Assembly (NCBI RefSeq): GCF_017357405.1
Contig: NZ_CP071597.1
Span: 1,798,001 to 1,862,000 of the forward strand
DNA from: Halomontanus rarus
GTDB taxonomy: Archaea > Halobacteriota > Halobacteria > Halobacteriales > Natrialbaceae
Length of the DNA stretch: 64,000 bases
Direction: 5' to 3'
In this document: in pieces, positions 19,728 to 28,183 of the stretch
How positions within the stretch are numbered: the stretch's first letter is position 1
Layout of the letters: every line of letters begins with the position of its first letter
Notes under the pieces: model-generated
Seen by the model: only the letters and a program-made list of their open reading frames with translations
The model's database searches: none
Told to the model about the DNA's origin: nothing
Made by a program: the position numbers and the translations under genes

Positions 19728-20054
19728 ATGTCCTCAAAAAGTGAAGTCCGCGTCGTAGATGATGGGATAATCGAAATTGGGCCACCGTTCGACGATATCG
19801 AGACCGTAACGAACGCACTTCTGCACGGGCTCGCCACGATGAAAGGCGTTCCCGAATCCGATCTCGCTCCCCTCTACAACCACATCGACCTGGAGGCGTT
19901 GCACTCTCTCCTCGAACACGCCCGGCGAGACGACCGATACGTCAGCGTCGAGTTCACGGTCGACGACTACACCATCGTCGTCACCTCCACCGGACCGATT
20001 CGGATCTACCGGGCCGGTCCGGTTACCGACGGCTTGTCGCCGAGTTCTGGGTAA
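19728..20054 (+). CDS. HalOD1 output domain protein
   Basis: A 108-residue HalOD1 protein (LLHGLATMKGVPESDLAPLY, NHIDLEALHSLLEHARRDDR, VSVEFTVDDYTIVV). It closely resembles the HalOD1 protein at 11755-12090 in carrying DLxxLYxxIDxxALxxLLEHA. The TATA-like ACTATTTGAA near 19699 is well placed for the ATG. It is divergent from the large regulator and 15 bp ahead of a UPF0058 gene, so probably in one operon with it. Confidence 0.85.
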   Translation: MSSKSEVRVVDDGIIEIGPPFDDIETVTNALLHGLATMKGVPESDLAPLYNHIDLEALHSLLEHARRDDRYVSVEFTVDDYTIVVTSTGPIRIYRAGPVTDGLSPSSG

Positions 20055-20069
20055 CATCTCCTCCCATCG

Positions 20070-20321
20070 ATGCGCAAACAAGAACTCGTTCACATGCACG
20101 CTCTGGCCATCAAACTGCGGACACACATCTGTTCCTCTCACGGAGAGACACCCACACCTGACGCGTTCGACGACTACGACGCGAACGATGTCACTCCCGC
20201 CACCGTCTATCACCCCAAATCCGCCCACAAAGAGAGCGTCCAGCTCTTGCTCGAGGGCATCGTCCGCACGATCGAAGCCCAATCGTCAACCGCCATCGAG
20301 ACGGCACAGTCCTCCGAGTAG
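20070..20321 (+). CDS. UPF0058 family protein
   Basis: An 83-residue protein beginning MRKQELVHMHALAIKLRTHI, the hallmark of the archaeal UPF0058 family; the later VYHPKSAHKESVQLLLEGI also matches the family pattern. Mainly helical and soluble; function unknown. It follows the HalOD1 gene by 15 bp in the same direction. Confidence 0.85.
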   Translation: MRKQELVHMHALAIKLRTHICSSHGETPTPDAFDDYDANDVTPATVYHPKSAHKESVQLLLEGIVRTIEAQSSTAIETAQSSE

Positions 20322-20471
20322 CTGCGACCGTTTTCACCTCGCGTCCTCACACAGAGAGGACCCACCCTCTGCTCACGGTGTACACTCAGTGGCGCGGATC
20401 ACGGGGCGTCTCGAGGGAGCGTCAGGGTGGGGAGAGGACAGAGAGGAAAGGGGGGGAGGAAAAAGGATGAG

Positions 20472-23400
20472 CTACTCGTCGGTACACTCGAGATTCGTGA
20501 ACTCGAACCGCGCACCGCCGTCAGTGCCGTCAGTGACGGACAGCTCCCAGCCGTGGGCGTCGACGATTTGCGCGACGATCGGGAGGCCGAATCCGGTCCC
20601 CGTCTCGGCGCTCGAGTAGCCGGATTCGAACACCTTCTCGCGGTCCTCGGGTGGAATTCCGGGCCCGTCGTCCTCGAGATAGAACCCCGTTTCGACGTTC
20701 CCGATCGTCACCGTAACGCCCTCACTGCCGTGTTCGACGGCGTTGCGCACGAGGTTCTCGAGTAATTGCTCGAGGCGGCTTCGATCCGCTTCGATCGATC
20801 GATCCGTCTCGATTCTGAGCGTCGCGTCGGTCGTCGCAACGTGTCGCCAGCAGTGTCGACTGAGAGACGCCAGCTCGACTGACTCGGTCTCGCCGACGCG
20901 TTTGCCCTCGCGGGCGAGCGTCAGCAGATCGTCGATCAGGTCGCTCATCCGCTCGTGTGCCCACTGGACGTCGTCGAGATGCGGGCTCTCACACTCCTCG
21001 CGGGCCAGCTCGAGTCGACCCGTCGCGATGTTCAACGGGTTCCGAAGGTCGTGTGAGACGACGCTCGCGAACTCGTCGAGACGGTCGTTCTGTCGCGTGA
21101 GTTCCCGTTCACGGGCGCGCAACCGATCGGTCTGCTCGACCTGCTCGAGGGCGGTGGCGACGTTGCCGGCTAGAATCTCGGCGAGAACGAGATCTTGGTG
21201 ATCGAAGGCAGCGGGCGTCGGTGAGCCCGCGATCAAGATACCGTGCTCGCCGAGGGGGAGGTGGAGTTCGCTCCGGATGGGCGTCTCCGGATCGTAGATA
21301 TCCGGATCGTCGCGAATATCGTCTCGAGCGAGCGGGTCGCCCTCGGTGTAGACGCGCCAGGCGATACTCCCGTCGCCGGTGAACGTCGGAAGCTCGCCGA
21401 CGAGTTCGGAAACGGCCTCGGTTTTCGCGACCGGAACGAGAGCCGACCGATCCGCATCGTACAGGTGAATCGCGTTCGCCTCGAGGTTCAGTACCTCACG
21501 GGCGGCGTTCACGCCGATCTCGGTCACGGCCTCCCGGGTGTCCGCGGCCATCAGCTCCCGCGTCGTCTCGCTCAGGGCCTCGAGTCGCTGCTCGCGTACC
21601 TTTCGATCGGTGATGTCGGTCAGGGCCCCGTGGAACCGAATCGGCGTCCCGTCCTCGTCGCACTCGACGTGGCCGCGTGCCGCAACCCACCGACGGTCGC
21701 CGTCGACGTTCCAGACGCGGTACGTCTCCTCGTACTCGCCACCGCACTCGACCGCCGCGTCGATCCCTCGCCGGACTCGATCCCGGTCCGCCTCGTGGAT
21801 CGACGATACGAACCACTCGAGGGGGACGCCGTCTCGAGCGTCGTCGGGATCGATACCGAACGTTCGGGCGAACTCCGGGTTCGTGACGAGTTCGTTCGAC
21901 GGAATGTGCCACTCCCAGGTCCCGACCGAGCCGGCGTTTATCGCGGCCTCCTGCTGGGCTTTCATCTCGCGGAGCGTCCGTTCGTGTTCCTTGCGTTCGG
22001 TCGTGTCCCGGTACACCCACAGGTGACCGTCTCCGTCGGGGAGTTCGATCGGTCGATACGTTCGAGCGAACGTCCGCCCGTCTCGAAGCGCGAACTCCTC
22101 GTTCGTCGTTCGCTCGCGGCTGTCGACCAGTTCGGCGGTCCGGTCGACGAACGCCGACGGATCGACGAACGTGCGACTGACCTCCTCGGCCATCGCCTCG
22201 CAATCGGCGCCGACGAGCGCTTCCGGCGTCCCCGACAGCTCGAAGAGCCCGATCAGCTGCTCGTTGACCGCCAACACCCGTCGCGACCCGTCCTCGGCGA
22301 GCACGCCGACCGGCAACGTCTCGAACAGCGTCGAGAGCAACGCGTTCGTCCGCTCGAGCTCGCGTTCGCGCGCCCTCCGATCCGTGATATCGCGGGTGGT
22401 GAGAACGTAACCGTCGACCGCCGTATCGGTCTGGTTGCTCCCGATCGTCTCGAGCCAGACCCACGAGCCGTCGGCGTGTTCGAATCGGTACTCGACTCGC
22501 TCCGTCGCGGACTCGGGTCGCTCGATCGTCCGGGCGAACGCCTCCCGAACGCGGTCTCTGTCGTCGGGATGAACGGACTCGAAGGCGTTCTCGCCGATCC
22601 GTTCGTCCGGGTCGTACCCGAGAACACGCTCTATCGCCGGACTCTGATACGTGATCTCCCCGGTTTCGTCGATCACGGTGATTAGATCCGACCCGTGTTC
22701 GATCAGCGCCCGAAACCGTTCCCTGGCGTCCTCGAGCGCTCGCTCCTGCTCCCGGTGTTCCGTGATGTCACGGGCGAACCCGACGATCCGGCTCACGGCC
22801 CCATCGTCGTCGAAAACCGGTTTGGTCTCGACTCGAACCCACCGCTGGTCCCCGTCGGGACGGACGATCCGATACTCGAGTTCCGCCGCCGCGCCGTTCG
22901 AGATTCGATCCATCGATCGCCGAACCCGCTCTCGGTCCTCGGGGTGGATGGCGTCCAGAAACGACCGGGGGTCGTCCTCGAGCAGCTCGGTCGACCGACC
23001 CCAGAGCTCCTCGTAGGCCGCGTTGACGAACAACAGCTCCTGCCAGTCGGCGTCGAACTGAAAGAGCACGTCCTCCGACTTGTCCGCGATCTGTGACAGC
23101 GTTCGCTTCGCTTCCTCGACGGCCCGTCGCGCTCGATTCTGTTCGACCGCGTTGGCGATTCGATTCGCGAGCACGGCGTACTGACTGGTGTGCGATCCCT
23201 TCTGAAGATACTCCGTGACCCCCGCCGAAATGGCCTCGCTGGCGACCTCCTCCGATCCCTTTCCGGTGAAGAGGATAAACGGGAGTTCGGACCGCTCCTC
23301 GCGGACGGTCTCGAGGAACTCGATCCCGTTCTGGCCCGGCATCTCGTAATCGGAGACGATACAGTCGACGTCACTCTCACTCTCACTCTCGGCGAGGTGA

Positions 23401-23531
23401 GCGAGCCCCTCGCTCACGCTCGCCGCCGTGTCGACGCTGAATCGGTCGTCCTCCCGCTCGAGAAAGGTCGCGGCCAACTCGGCGACCCTCGGGTCGTCGT
23501 CGACGTGGAGGATCCGGACGGTCCCGGTCAT
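20472..23531 (-). CDS. Hybrid sensor histidine kinase (REC-PAS4-GAF-HisKA-HATPase)
   Basis: A 1019-residue cytoplasmic kinase. ATG 23531 (MTGTVRILHVDDD) is chosen because the receiver domain starts there; the frame stays open 52 codons further up without homology. Domains: response receiver (1-120, with phospho-acceptor Asp in CIVSDYEMPGQNG), four PAS domains (about 140-640), GAF (about 645-790), HisKA with H-box VVSHDLRNPLNIA (about 810) and HATPase_c (N-box ENLVRNAVEHGS, G-boxes DDGPGIP and GTGFGLPI). An acidic SESESESD tract lies in the receiver domain. An N-terminal receiver suggests it relays from another kinase. No membrane spans. Confidence 0.92.
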   Translation of the reverse strand: MTGTVRILHVDDDPRVAELAATFLEREDDRFSVDTAASVSEGLAHLAESESESDVDCIVSDYEMPGQNGIEFLETVREERSELPFILFTGKGSEEVASEAISAGVTEYLQKGSHTSQYAVLANRIANAVEQNRARRAVEEAKRTLSQIADKSEDVLFQFDADWQELLFVNAAYEELWGRSTELLEDDPRSFLDAIHPEDRERVRRSMDRISNGAAAELEYRIVRPDGDQRWVRVETKPVFDDDGAVSRIVGFARDITEHREQERALEDARERFRALIEHGSDLITVIDETGEITYQSPAIERVLGYDPDERIGENAFESVHPDDRDRVREAFARTIERPESATERVEYRFEHADGSWVWLETIGSNQTDTAVDGYVLTTRDITDRRARERELERTNALLSTLFETLPVGVLAEDGSRRVLAVNEQLIGLFELSGTPEALVGADCEAMAEEVSRTFVDPSAFVDRTAELVDSRERTTNEEFALRDGRTFARTYRPIELPDGDGHLWVYRDTTERKEHERTLREMKAQQEAAINAGSVGTWEWHIPSNELVTNPEFARTFGIDPDDARDGVPLEWFVSSIHEADRDRVRRGIDAAVECGGEYEETYRVWNVDGDRRWVAARGHVECDEDGTPIRFHGALTDITDRKVREQRLEALSETTRELMAADTREAVTEIGVNAAREVLNLEANAIHLYDADRSALVPVAKTEAVSELVGELPTFTGDGSIAWRVYTEGDPLARDDIRDDPDIYDPETPIRSELHLPLGEHGILIAGSPTPAAFDHQDLVLAEILAGNVATALEQVEQTDRLRARERELTRQNDRLDEFASVVSHDLRNPLNIATGRLELAREECESPHLDDVQWAHERMSDLIDDLLTLAREGKRVGETESVELASLSRHCWRHVATTDATLRIETDRSIEADRSRLEQLLENLVRNAVEHGSEGVTVTIGNVETGFYLEDDGPGIPPEDREKVFESGYSSAETGTGFGLPIVAQIVDAHGWELSVTDGTDGGARFEFTNLECTDE

Positions 23532-24198
23532 TACATCATACACCGGCCTCCCCGGGGCATAACCGTTCTGGCGCTTCCTCGAGTGTGGGACCGACCCGGC
23601 CGACGCGTCACCGTGACTTCCGGCGCGAAGCCACCCACGGAGAGACGTCTCGAGTCGGCGTCGCTCGAGAAGAGCGGTGACGGCCACCGAGAACCGATCC
23701 CCGACGTCGAACTCGAGGGCGACTGCAACCGCGACCTCGGTCTCGAGCTCGATGCCGCCTCCGATCTCGAGTTCGTCGGCGACCTCGAGAGGGGGCTTCG
23801 AGGTCCCACACTGTTCGCAACTCGATCGTCCTCGTTTTGATCTGAAATGAGGGCACAGCCGTTCTTGCGGTGGCTGCAGCCGATTATGAACGGGACGATA
23901 CTACCGCTCTCACGTTTAGATCCGTGTTCGAGTCCGTACCACGGATCGATTCGAATATGGCTCGAGGGAGCCATCCATCTGAAATTTCGTTCGTCAGGAG
24001 GCTGGGGTAGAGACGCGGTTGTCCGCTGCGTACCGACCGAACAGAAGGAGTGATTTACGGCGCTGTCGAAATCCGTCACACTTGATAGAAGCCGTAGGGA
24101 ATACAGAGGATGTCTGATGCAGGGGAAAATCCATTGGTGAGATAGATCACGATCGGTGAAAAAAGTTCAACTCCTCTCACGTCCTCCGTACGTAAGCT
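23532..24198. other. Divergent intergenic region upstream of the hybrid kinase
   Basis: About 670 bp between divergent genes. The frame of the kinase remains open and codon-biased through much of 23532-23840 (it includes CEQCGTSKPP in the minus strand) but has no ATG or GTG before the GTG at 23687, so I do not call a gene. The part near 24060-24198 probably holds the DUF1428 promoter. Confidence 0.45.
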
Positions 24199-24579
24199 AT
24201 GGAGCGATACGTCGACGGATTCGTCATCCCGATTCCGAACGAACAGCTCGATGCATACCGTGAAATGGCCAGCGAGGCCGGAAAGCTCTGGATCGAACAC
24301 GGCGCTCTCGAGTATTTCGAAGGGGTCGGAGACGACATGGAGCCCGACATGGGCGGCATGTCGATGATGAGCTTCCCACAGCTCGCAGACACAGGGGACG
24401 ACGAGACGGTCGTGTTTTCATTTATCGTCTTCGAATCGCGGGACCACCGCGACGAAGTGAACGCGAAGGTGATGGAAGATCCCACAATGGACCCCGACAG
24501 CTACGAAGAGGAGATGCCCTTCGACCCGGAGCGCATGGCGTACGGTGGCTTCCGTTCGATCGTTAGCTACGAGGATTGA
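24199..24579 (+). CDS. DUF1428 family protein
   Basis: A 126-residue protein matching the DUF1428 pattern: YVDGFVIPIPNEQLDAYREM, AGKLWIEHGALEYFEGVGDD and a final RMAYGGFRSIVSYED. The family has a ferredoxin-like (dimeric alpha-beta barrel) fold and no established function. It stands alone, immediately before the decayed transposase. Confidence 0.88.
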   Translation: MERYVDGFVIPIPNEQLDAYREMASEAGKLWIEHGALEYFEGVGDDMEPDMGGMSMMSFPQLADTGDDETVVFSFIVFESRDHRDEVNAKVMEDPTMDPDSYEEEMPFDPERMAYGGFRSIVSYED

Positions 24580-24589
24580 TGAAAGGGAG

Positions 24590-24915
24590 TGAACTACCTG
24601 CCTACTCGCCGCCTTTGGCGGCTCCTTGAGGCAGGCGTTTCCTGTTTCGACGACGTTGTCAAACTGCGTCTGACAGCCTGTCGAGGTTCCCTCGACAAAC
24701 GCGACGTGCAGACACACAACGAGTGTCCACAGCGTTCACGAGAACGGAGTTCTCGTGCGGCCCATCAGAAGCGTAATGCGATTCCGAGGACGCTCTTCGG
24801 AGTGACCCACTCCTAACTCTTCCAGACCACGAGATGTCACGTTTACCGCCGCGTTCCACTCCCGATCCAACTCGAACCCGCACGACGGACACGAGTGCTC
24901 TCGAACCCGGAGTGG
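24590..24915 (-). pseudogene. tnpB: Decayed IS200/IS605-type TnpB (3' part only)
   Basis: Pieces of the C-terminus of an IS1341-type TnpB appear in successive minus-strand frames: the zinc-ribbon part HSCPSCGFELDREWNAAVNV with GLEELGVGHSE, then VDTRCVSARRV, then VVETGNACLKEPPKAASR near the end. At least two frameshifts separate them and the RuvC-bearing N-terminal part is missing, so this is a fossil. A hairpin-forming GCCGCCTTTGGCGGC lies at its 3' end (24611-24625). TnpB proteins are RNA-guided nucleases linked to IS605 elements; this copy cannot be active. Confidence 0.75.
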
Positions 24916-25009
24916 TCGCCGGTGAGTGCGAGCCAGTCGCAGCGACACGTCCAGTGGGGGAGTATGTGTTCGGGACCGTTCGTGTCGAGCGTGGTTCGCC
25001 GCCAGTCCT

Positions 25010-25324
25010 TCAGAGGTCCACCACACAGTCCAGCAGCCGATCCAGTCCACAGTGGGGCTGATACCGGACCGTCCCACTGCGCTCGTCGTACTCGACGAGA
25101 CCCGAATCGACGAGTCGGGGAATCATCGAGTGACGTAACTCGACGGTCGCCTGTTCCTCTCCGACGGACCCCCGATCGCTCACTTCGATTGCGAGCTCGC
25201 GAACCGTCGCCACGTCGTCCGCCGAGTTGCGAAGGGTCGACAGGACGATCCGACGGTGATGGTCCGCGAGTAGTGTCAGGAATTCGGTCTTCTTCTCGGG
25301 GTGCAGTGATTGCTGATGTTCCAT
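25010..25324 (-). CDS. DUF7344-type winged-helix regulator
   Basis: A 104-residue protein starting MEHQQSLHPEKK. The domain pattern FLTLLADHHRRIVLSTLRN, VELRHSMIPRLVDSGLVEYD and GTVRYQ is the haloarchaeal DUF7344 winged helix, also found at 39924-40313 and in the N-terminus of 44979-45827. The stop lies directly beside the TnpB remnant, so the last residues (GLDRLLDCVVDL) may have been affected by the insertion. Likely DNA-binding. Confidence 0.8.
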   Translation of the reverse strand: MEHQQSLHPEKKTEFLTLLADHHRRIVLSTLRNSADDVATVRELAIEVSDRGSVGEEQATVELRHSMIPRLVDSGLVEYDERSGTVRYQPHCGLDRLLDCVVDL

Positions 25325-25642
25325 TTTATAGTTCGCTGGCGCACGTTTTCGTCCGTGTATGCGAACCACGTGGCGAACCCACGGGAGTGAACGGCAGTTT
25401 CACCGTCACCGACACGTCCACTGCCTTTCAAAGCGGGCGCACACTCTTTTTACTCGAGTACGATAGGTCGCTAGACGAGCGGCAGGCACATATCGGTCAC
25501 TATCACCCACATCTTCACACTTCGAGTCGTCGATTCGATCCATCGACATCGTGCGACTGGATGCCGGCTCTCGAAGACTGCGTTCGATGGTCGCCGTCTC
25601 GAGGTTCCAGAGGGTATCGGTCTCGGGCTACCACTACACCGG
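25325..25642. other. Intergenic region
   Basis: About 320 bp upstream of the DUF7344 gene and downstream of the pentapeptide pseudogene. No frame is convincing. Nothing more specific is visible. Confidence 0.5.
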
Positions 25643-26165
25643 TCATCGCCGTTCAGTCTCGCGTTCTCGATACGCGGGTTCGACCTCGCGCTCTGCGTCT
25701 ATGAACTCGGCCTCGGACGCTCGAGACACCCCCTCCGCATCCGACACCGAGTCGGTCTCGAGCAACCCCTCGACGCGGCGTTCGAACTCCGCGTCGGTCA
25801 GTTCGCCGGCCGCGTACCGCTCGCGGACCGTCTCGAGCGTCGTCGGACTCGTGGCCGCTCTCGAGTGCTTCTTCGTCGGCACCGGTGAACGTCGCGTCCG
25901 TGAGGTCTGCCTCGCGGAGGTCCGTCCCGGTGAGCGTCGCACCGCTCAGATCCGCATCCGTCAGCTCCGCACCGCGGAGATCCCCGCCGGTGAGGTCCAC
26001 TTCACTGAGATCCGCACCGACGAGACGCGCACCACGAAAGTCCACACCCATCAGATCGGCACCGCTGAGATCCGCGTCCGTCAGCTCCGCATCGGCGAAC
26101 TCCTGACCGGTCAGGTCGGCTCCCGGCGCGTTCGTTCTCGATTGACATCTATCGCGGGTCGGCAA
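25643..26165 (-). pseudogene. Frameshifted pentapeptide-repeat protein with SHOCT-like C-terminus
   Basis: The 5' part encodes tandem pentapeptides of the A(D/N)LxG type (ADLTGQEFADAELTDADLSG and about a dozen more units), forming a right-handed quadrilateral beta-helix. Near 25850 this frame turns into nonsense while the +1 frame becomes sensible: TLETVRERYAAGELTDAEFE, a SHOCT-like oligomerisation motif, followed by an acidic tail. A single extra base (or two lost) explains it. The frame opens with TTG 26165; an ATG at 26145 is in another frame, so the 5' end may also be damaged. It is either a pseudogene or a sequencing error. Confidence 0.7.
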
Positions 26166-26429
26166 AAAGGCTGGTGACGGTGCTTGGGCGCTCGGCGGTT
26201 CGCTCGAGTGTTTCGGGACGGTCGCGGCTCGAGGCGTTCCGTGACGATCACGACTCGAGACTGCCCGCAGCGAGAACGACTCGAGGTGTTCTGTAGTAGT
26301 ACGATTTCTTTATTCAGAAGGTCGCGTGAAACTCGCGGTACGTACAGGTGGTAGACGTAACGCTCAGTGCATGGAACTTACGTATCCAGTGGCCCGCGAG
26401 GGTCGCCGTCGGTTTCTTGCTGACGGTAG

Positions 26430-26681
26430 CTATCGAGTGTGGTCCGTGATGGCCACATAGCCATCGGCTTCCACACTCACCTCGTAACTGTTGTAGTTGA
26501 ACACCACCTTCCCCAGAGATGCCTTTCCAGCGAACACGTTCTCCAACGCCTCGGGGTCAACTACGTCGTACAGTGGCGGCGTCAATTCCGTGGGTGGAGT
26601 TCCTTCAACGGCAGCTACTGCATCTATTACTGCCTGACTTACACTTCGACTATCCGTCTCGACGGTCTGAATTTGACTCAT
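26430..26681 (-). CDS. HalOD1 output domain protein
   Basis: An 83-residue HalOD1 protein: AVIDAVAAVEGTPPTELTPP, LYDVVDPEALENVF, then VVFNYNSYEVSVEADGYVAI. This minimal domain matches the consensus best of the five copies in the window. Base composition is lower in GC than in the flanking chromosome. It lies downstream of an Lrp-like gene on the same strand (82-bp gap), so may be co-transcribed with it. Confidence 0.88.
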   Translation of the reverse strand: MSQIQTVETDSRSVSQAVIDAVAAVEGTPPTELTPPLYDVVDPEALENVFAGKASLGKVVFNYNSYEVSVEADGYVAITDHTR

Positions 26682-26762
26682 CGGAAACGACTATGCTCTC
26701 GTTTCGGATAAACACATCGGCAATTTGATAATTCCCATAGTGTCTTAAATAGGGTCTGGAAA

Positions 26763-27251
26763 TCATCCAGTGTCGTCCTCGTTCGTGAATTCTTTTCCGA
26801 AGTGGTTGTAGGGGAACGCTCGAATCCGCTTCAGCATATCTATGCGCTCGATATCGACGCCCAACGCGCTCATCTCACCGATGCTCTTCTCAATTTCTTG
26901 CTTGTTCTGCCCAACTAACTCAATTGAGAGGTTTGCGTTATTCGTTAATAACTCACTGACACTCACCACACCAGGGACGCTAACGAGGTCGTCGACAATC
27001 TCCTCTTGGTCATCAATTGGAATCGTCGCCATGATGAGCATGTGATGGCCCATCCCCGTTTGCTCGTAGTCAATCGTTGGGTGATATCCCGTGATAACGC
27101 CGTTCTCTTCGAGTCTGGTGATACGATTGGCGACCGTGCTGGACGAGACGCCGACCTGTTCCCCGATGGCGCTCGTCGTGTTATTCCTGGCATCTTCCTG
27201 CAAGAGATACAGGATACCTTTGTCAACCGAGTCAAGTTCCTCCGAGGCCAT
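26763..27251 (-). CDS. Lrp/AsnC-type transcriptional regulator
   Basis: A 162-residue regulator starting MASEELDSVDKGILYLLQED. The winged helix (VSSSTVANRITRLEENGVIT) is followed by GYHPTIDYEQTGMG and an RAM-like ligand domain with a C-terminal FPYNHFGKEF. It is a clear paralogue of the regulator at 12361-12843, with lower GC codon use. Together with a HalOD1 gene downstream and a zinc ribbon upstream it forms a compact regulatory islet on one strand. Confidence 0.88.
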   Translation of the reverse strand: MASEELDSVDKGILYLLQEDARNNTTSAIGEQVGVSSSTVANRITRLEENGVITGYHPTIDYEQTGMGHHMLIMATIPIDDQEEIVDDLVSVPGVVSVSELLTNNANLSIELVGQNKQEIEKSIGEMSALGVDIERIDMLKRIRAFPYNHFGKEFTNEDDTG

Positions 27252-27330
27252 GGTCAAGGACCGTAATGGAGTCGCCAATAAGTAGGTTCCCCTGATTCGC
27301 ACAGTATATGTGAAGGATGTACAATAGCGA

Positions 27331-27519
27331 TTATTTGATTTTCTTCTCTGGGATGACGGGAGTACCCGTATTTTTGACTATTCGAAACTGTGTTGATCCA
27401 CATTGACAGCCAGTCGTCCCGATCGGTTGAATTGTCCCGTCGCTCCATTTTCGAGCCGCATAGACGGAATCGCAGGTGCGACATGCAGCGACTGTTCGTT
27501 CAATGTCTCCATTGGGCAT
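27331..27519 (-). CDS. Small zinc-ribbon protein (family copy 3)
   Basis: A 62-residue protein starting MPNGDIERTVAACRTCDSVY, with the shared DGTIQPIGT core and a CQCGSTQFRIV knuckle, then a basic tail. It is most similar to the 47-residue protein at 15934-16077. It is 79 bp upstream of the Lrp-like gene on the same strand. Probable zinc-binding microprotein acting with the neighbouring regulators. Confidence 0.8.
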   Translation of the reverse strand: MPNGDIERTVAACRTCDSVYAARKWSDGTIQPIGTTGCQCGSTQFRIVKNTGTPVIPEKKIK

Positions 27520-27743
27520 AGTAGAATTAACGTCTCGAATACGGATTAACACTACAGATTTTCACACCACTCCGGTTTTTGATTAAGTGAGAGACAGTTG
27601 TGGCAGTCGCTCAGTAAGCACTCCGTACTACGCACAGTCCGATTTGACTTTGCGAGCGATCTTGAACAAGGATGATTCACGTAGTATAGGTAGTGCAGGT
27701 ATCGATCAGTACAGAGAGCAGGGCTTACATGGAAAACAGGAGA

Positions 27744-27770
27744 AAGCCCACGACTGTAGTCGTGGGATGA
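27744..27770. mobile_element. IS200/IS605-type terminal hairpin remnant
   Basis: A perfect stem CCCACGACT (27747-27755) / AGTCGTGGG (27758-27766) with a 2-base loop and flanking AAAG and ATGAA. Such hairpins mark the ends of haloarchaeal IS200/IS605-family elements. No transposase is intact here. The end lies only 6 bp from the stop codon of the next gene. Confidence 0.6.
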
Positions 27771-27775
27771 ATCCA

Positions 27776-28159
27776 TCACAATACGTTCCGGAGGATCCCC
27801 TCCAGTTCCACCTCCAGCTCGGAGGCCTGGAGAATCGTGATTTCGCCTGCGGGCGCGGCGGTCTCCCGATCGAGATCTTGTACGACCAGCAGGCCGTTGT
27901 ACCCCGACCCGAAGTAGTCCTCCTCGTCGGCTCCGAAGACGAACTCGTCGTCGACCTGCAGGAAGGCGAGGTACTCGAGGGTCTCCTTTACGCCCTGTCG
28001 AATCGTCTTCTCGTTCGCGCTGTTTTTCACCTCCGTGATCAGGTACTCGTGGTAGTCGTCCGCCTCGGAGACGATCTCGAGGACGATGACGTCGGGTCGT
28101 CCCGTGTGGTCGCGAAACTCCCTCCCGAAGTAGTCACTCGAGATTCTCGTAGCGGCCAT
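27776..28159 (-). CDS. PD-(D/E)XK nuclease-like protein, probably truncated
   Basis: A 127-residue protein. RPDVIVLEI, followed 18 residues later by YLITEVKNS, matches the D...ExK core of PD-(D/E)XK nucleases, and TIRQGVKETLEYLAFL matches the helix that follows in such domains. The protein is short and starts abruptly before the core, so it may be the surviving C-terminal part of a larger enzyme. It begins 24 bp after the preceding gene's stop on the same strand, and its end abuts an IS hairpin. Nuclease activity is inference. Confidence 0.6.
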   Translation of the reverse strand: MAATRISSDYFGREFRDHTGRPDVIVLEIVSEADDYHEYLITEVKNSANEKTIRQGVKETLEYLAFLQVDDEFVFGADEEDYFGSGYNGLLVVQDLDRETAAPAGEITILQASELEVELEGILRNVL

Positions 28160-28183
28160 CGAGGAAACAAAAGCGAAGAAGTC

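Noticed and set aside
23532..23687. 52-codon N-terminal extension of the hybrid kinase
   Set aside because: It precedes the receiver domain with no homology and would start at GTG; ATG 23531 lies exactly at the receiver start.
27552..27779. 75-codon minus-strand frame with scattered cysteines
   Set aside because: It reads through the IS hairpin and shows no ordered zinc motif; probably non-coding remnant sequence.
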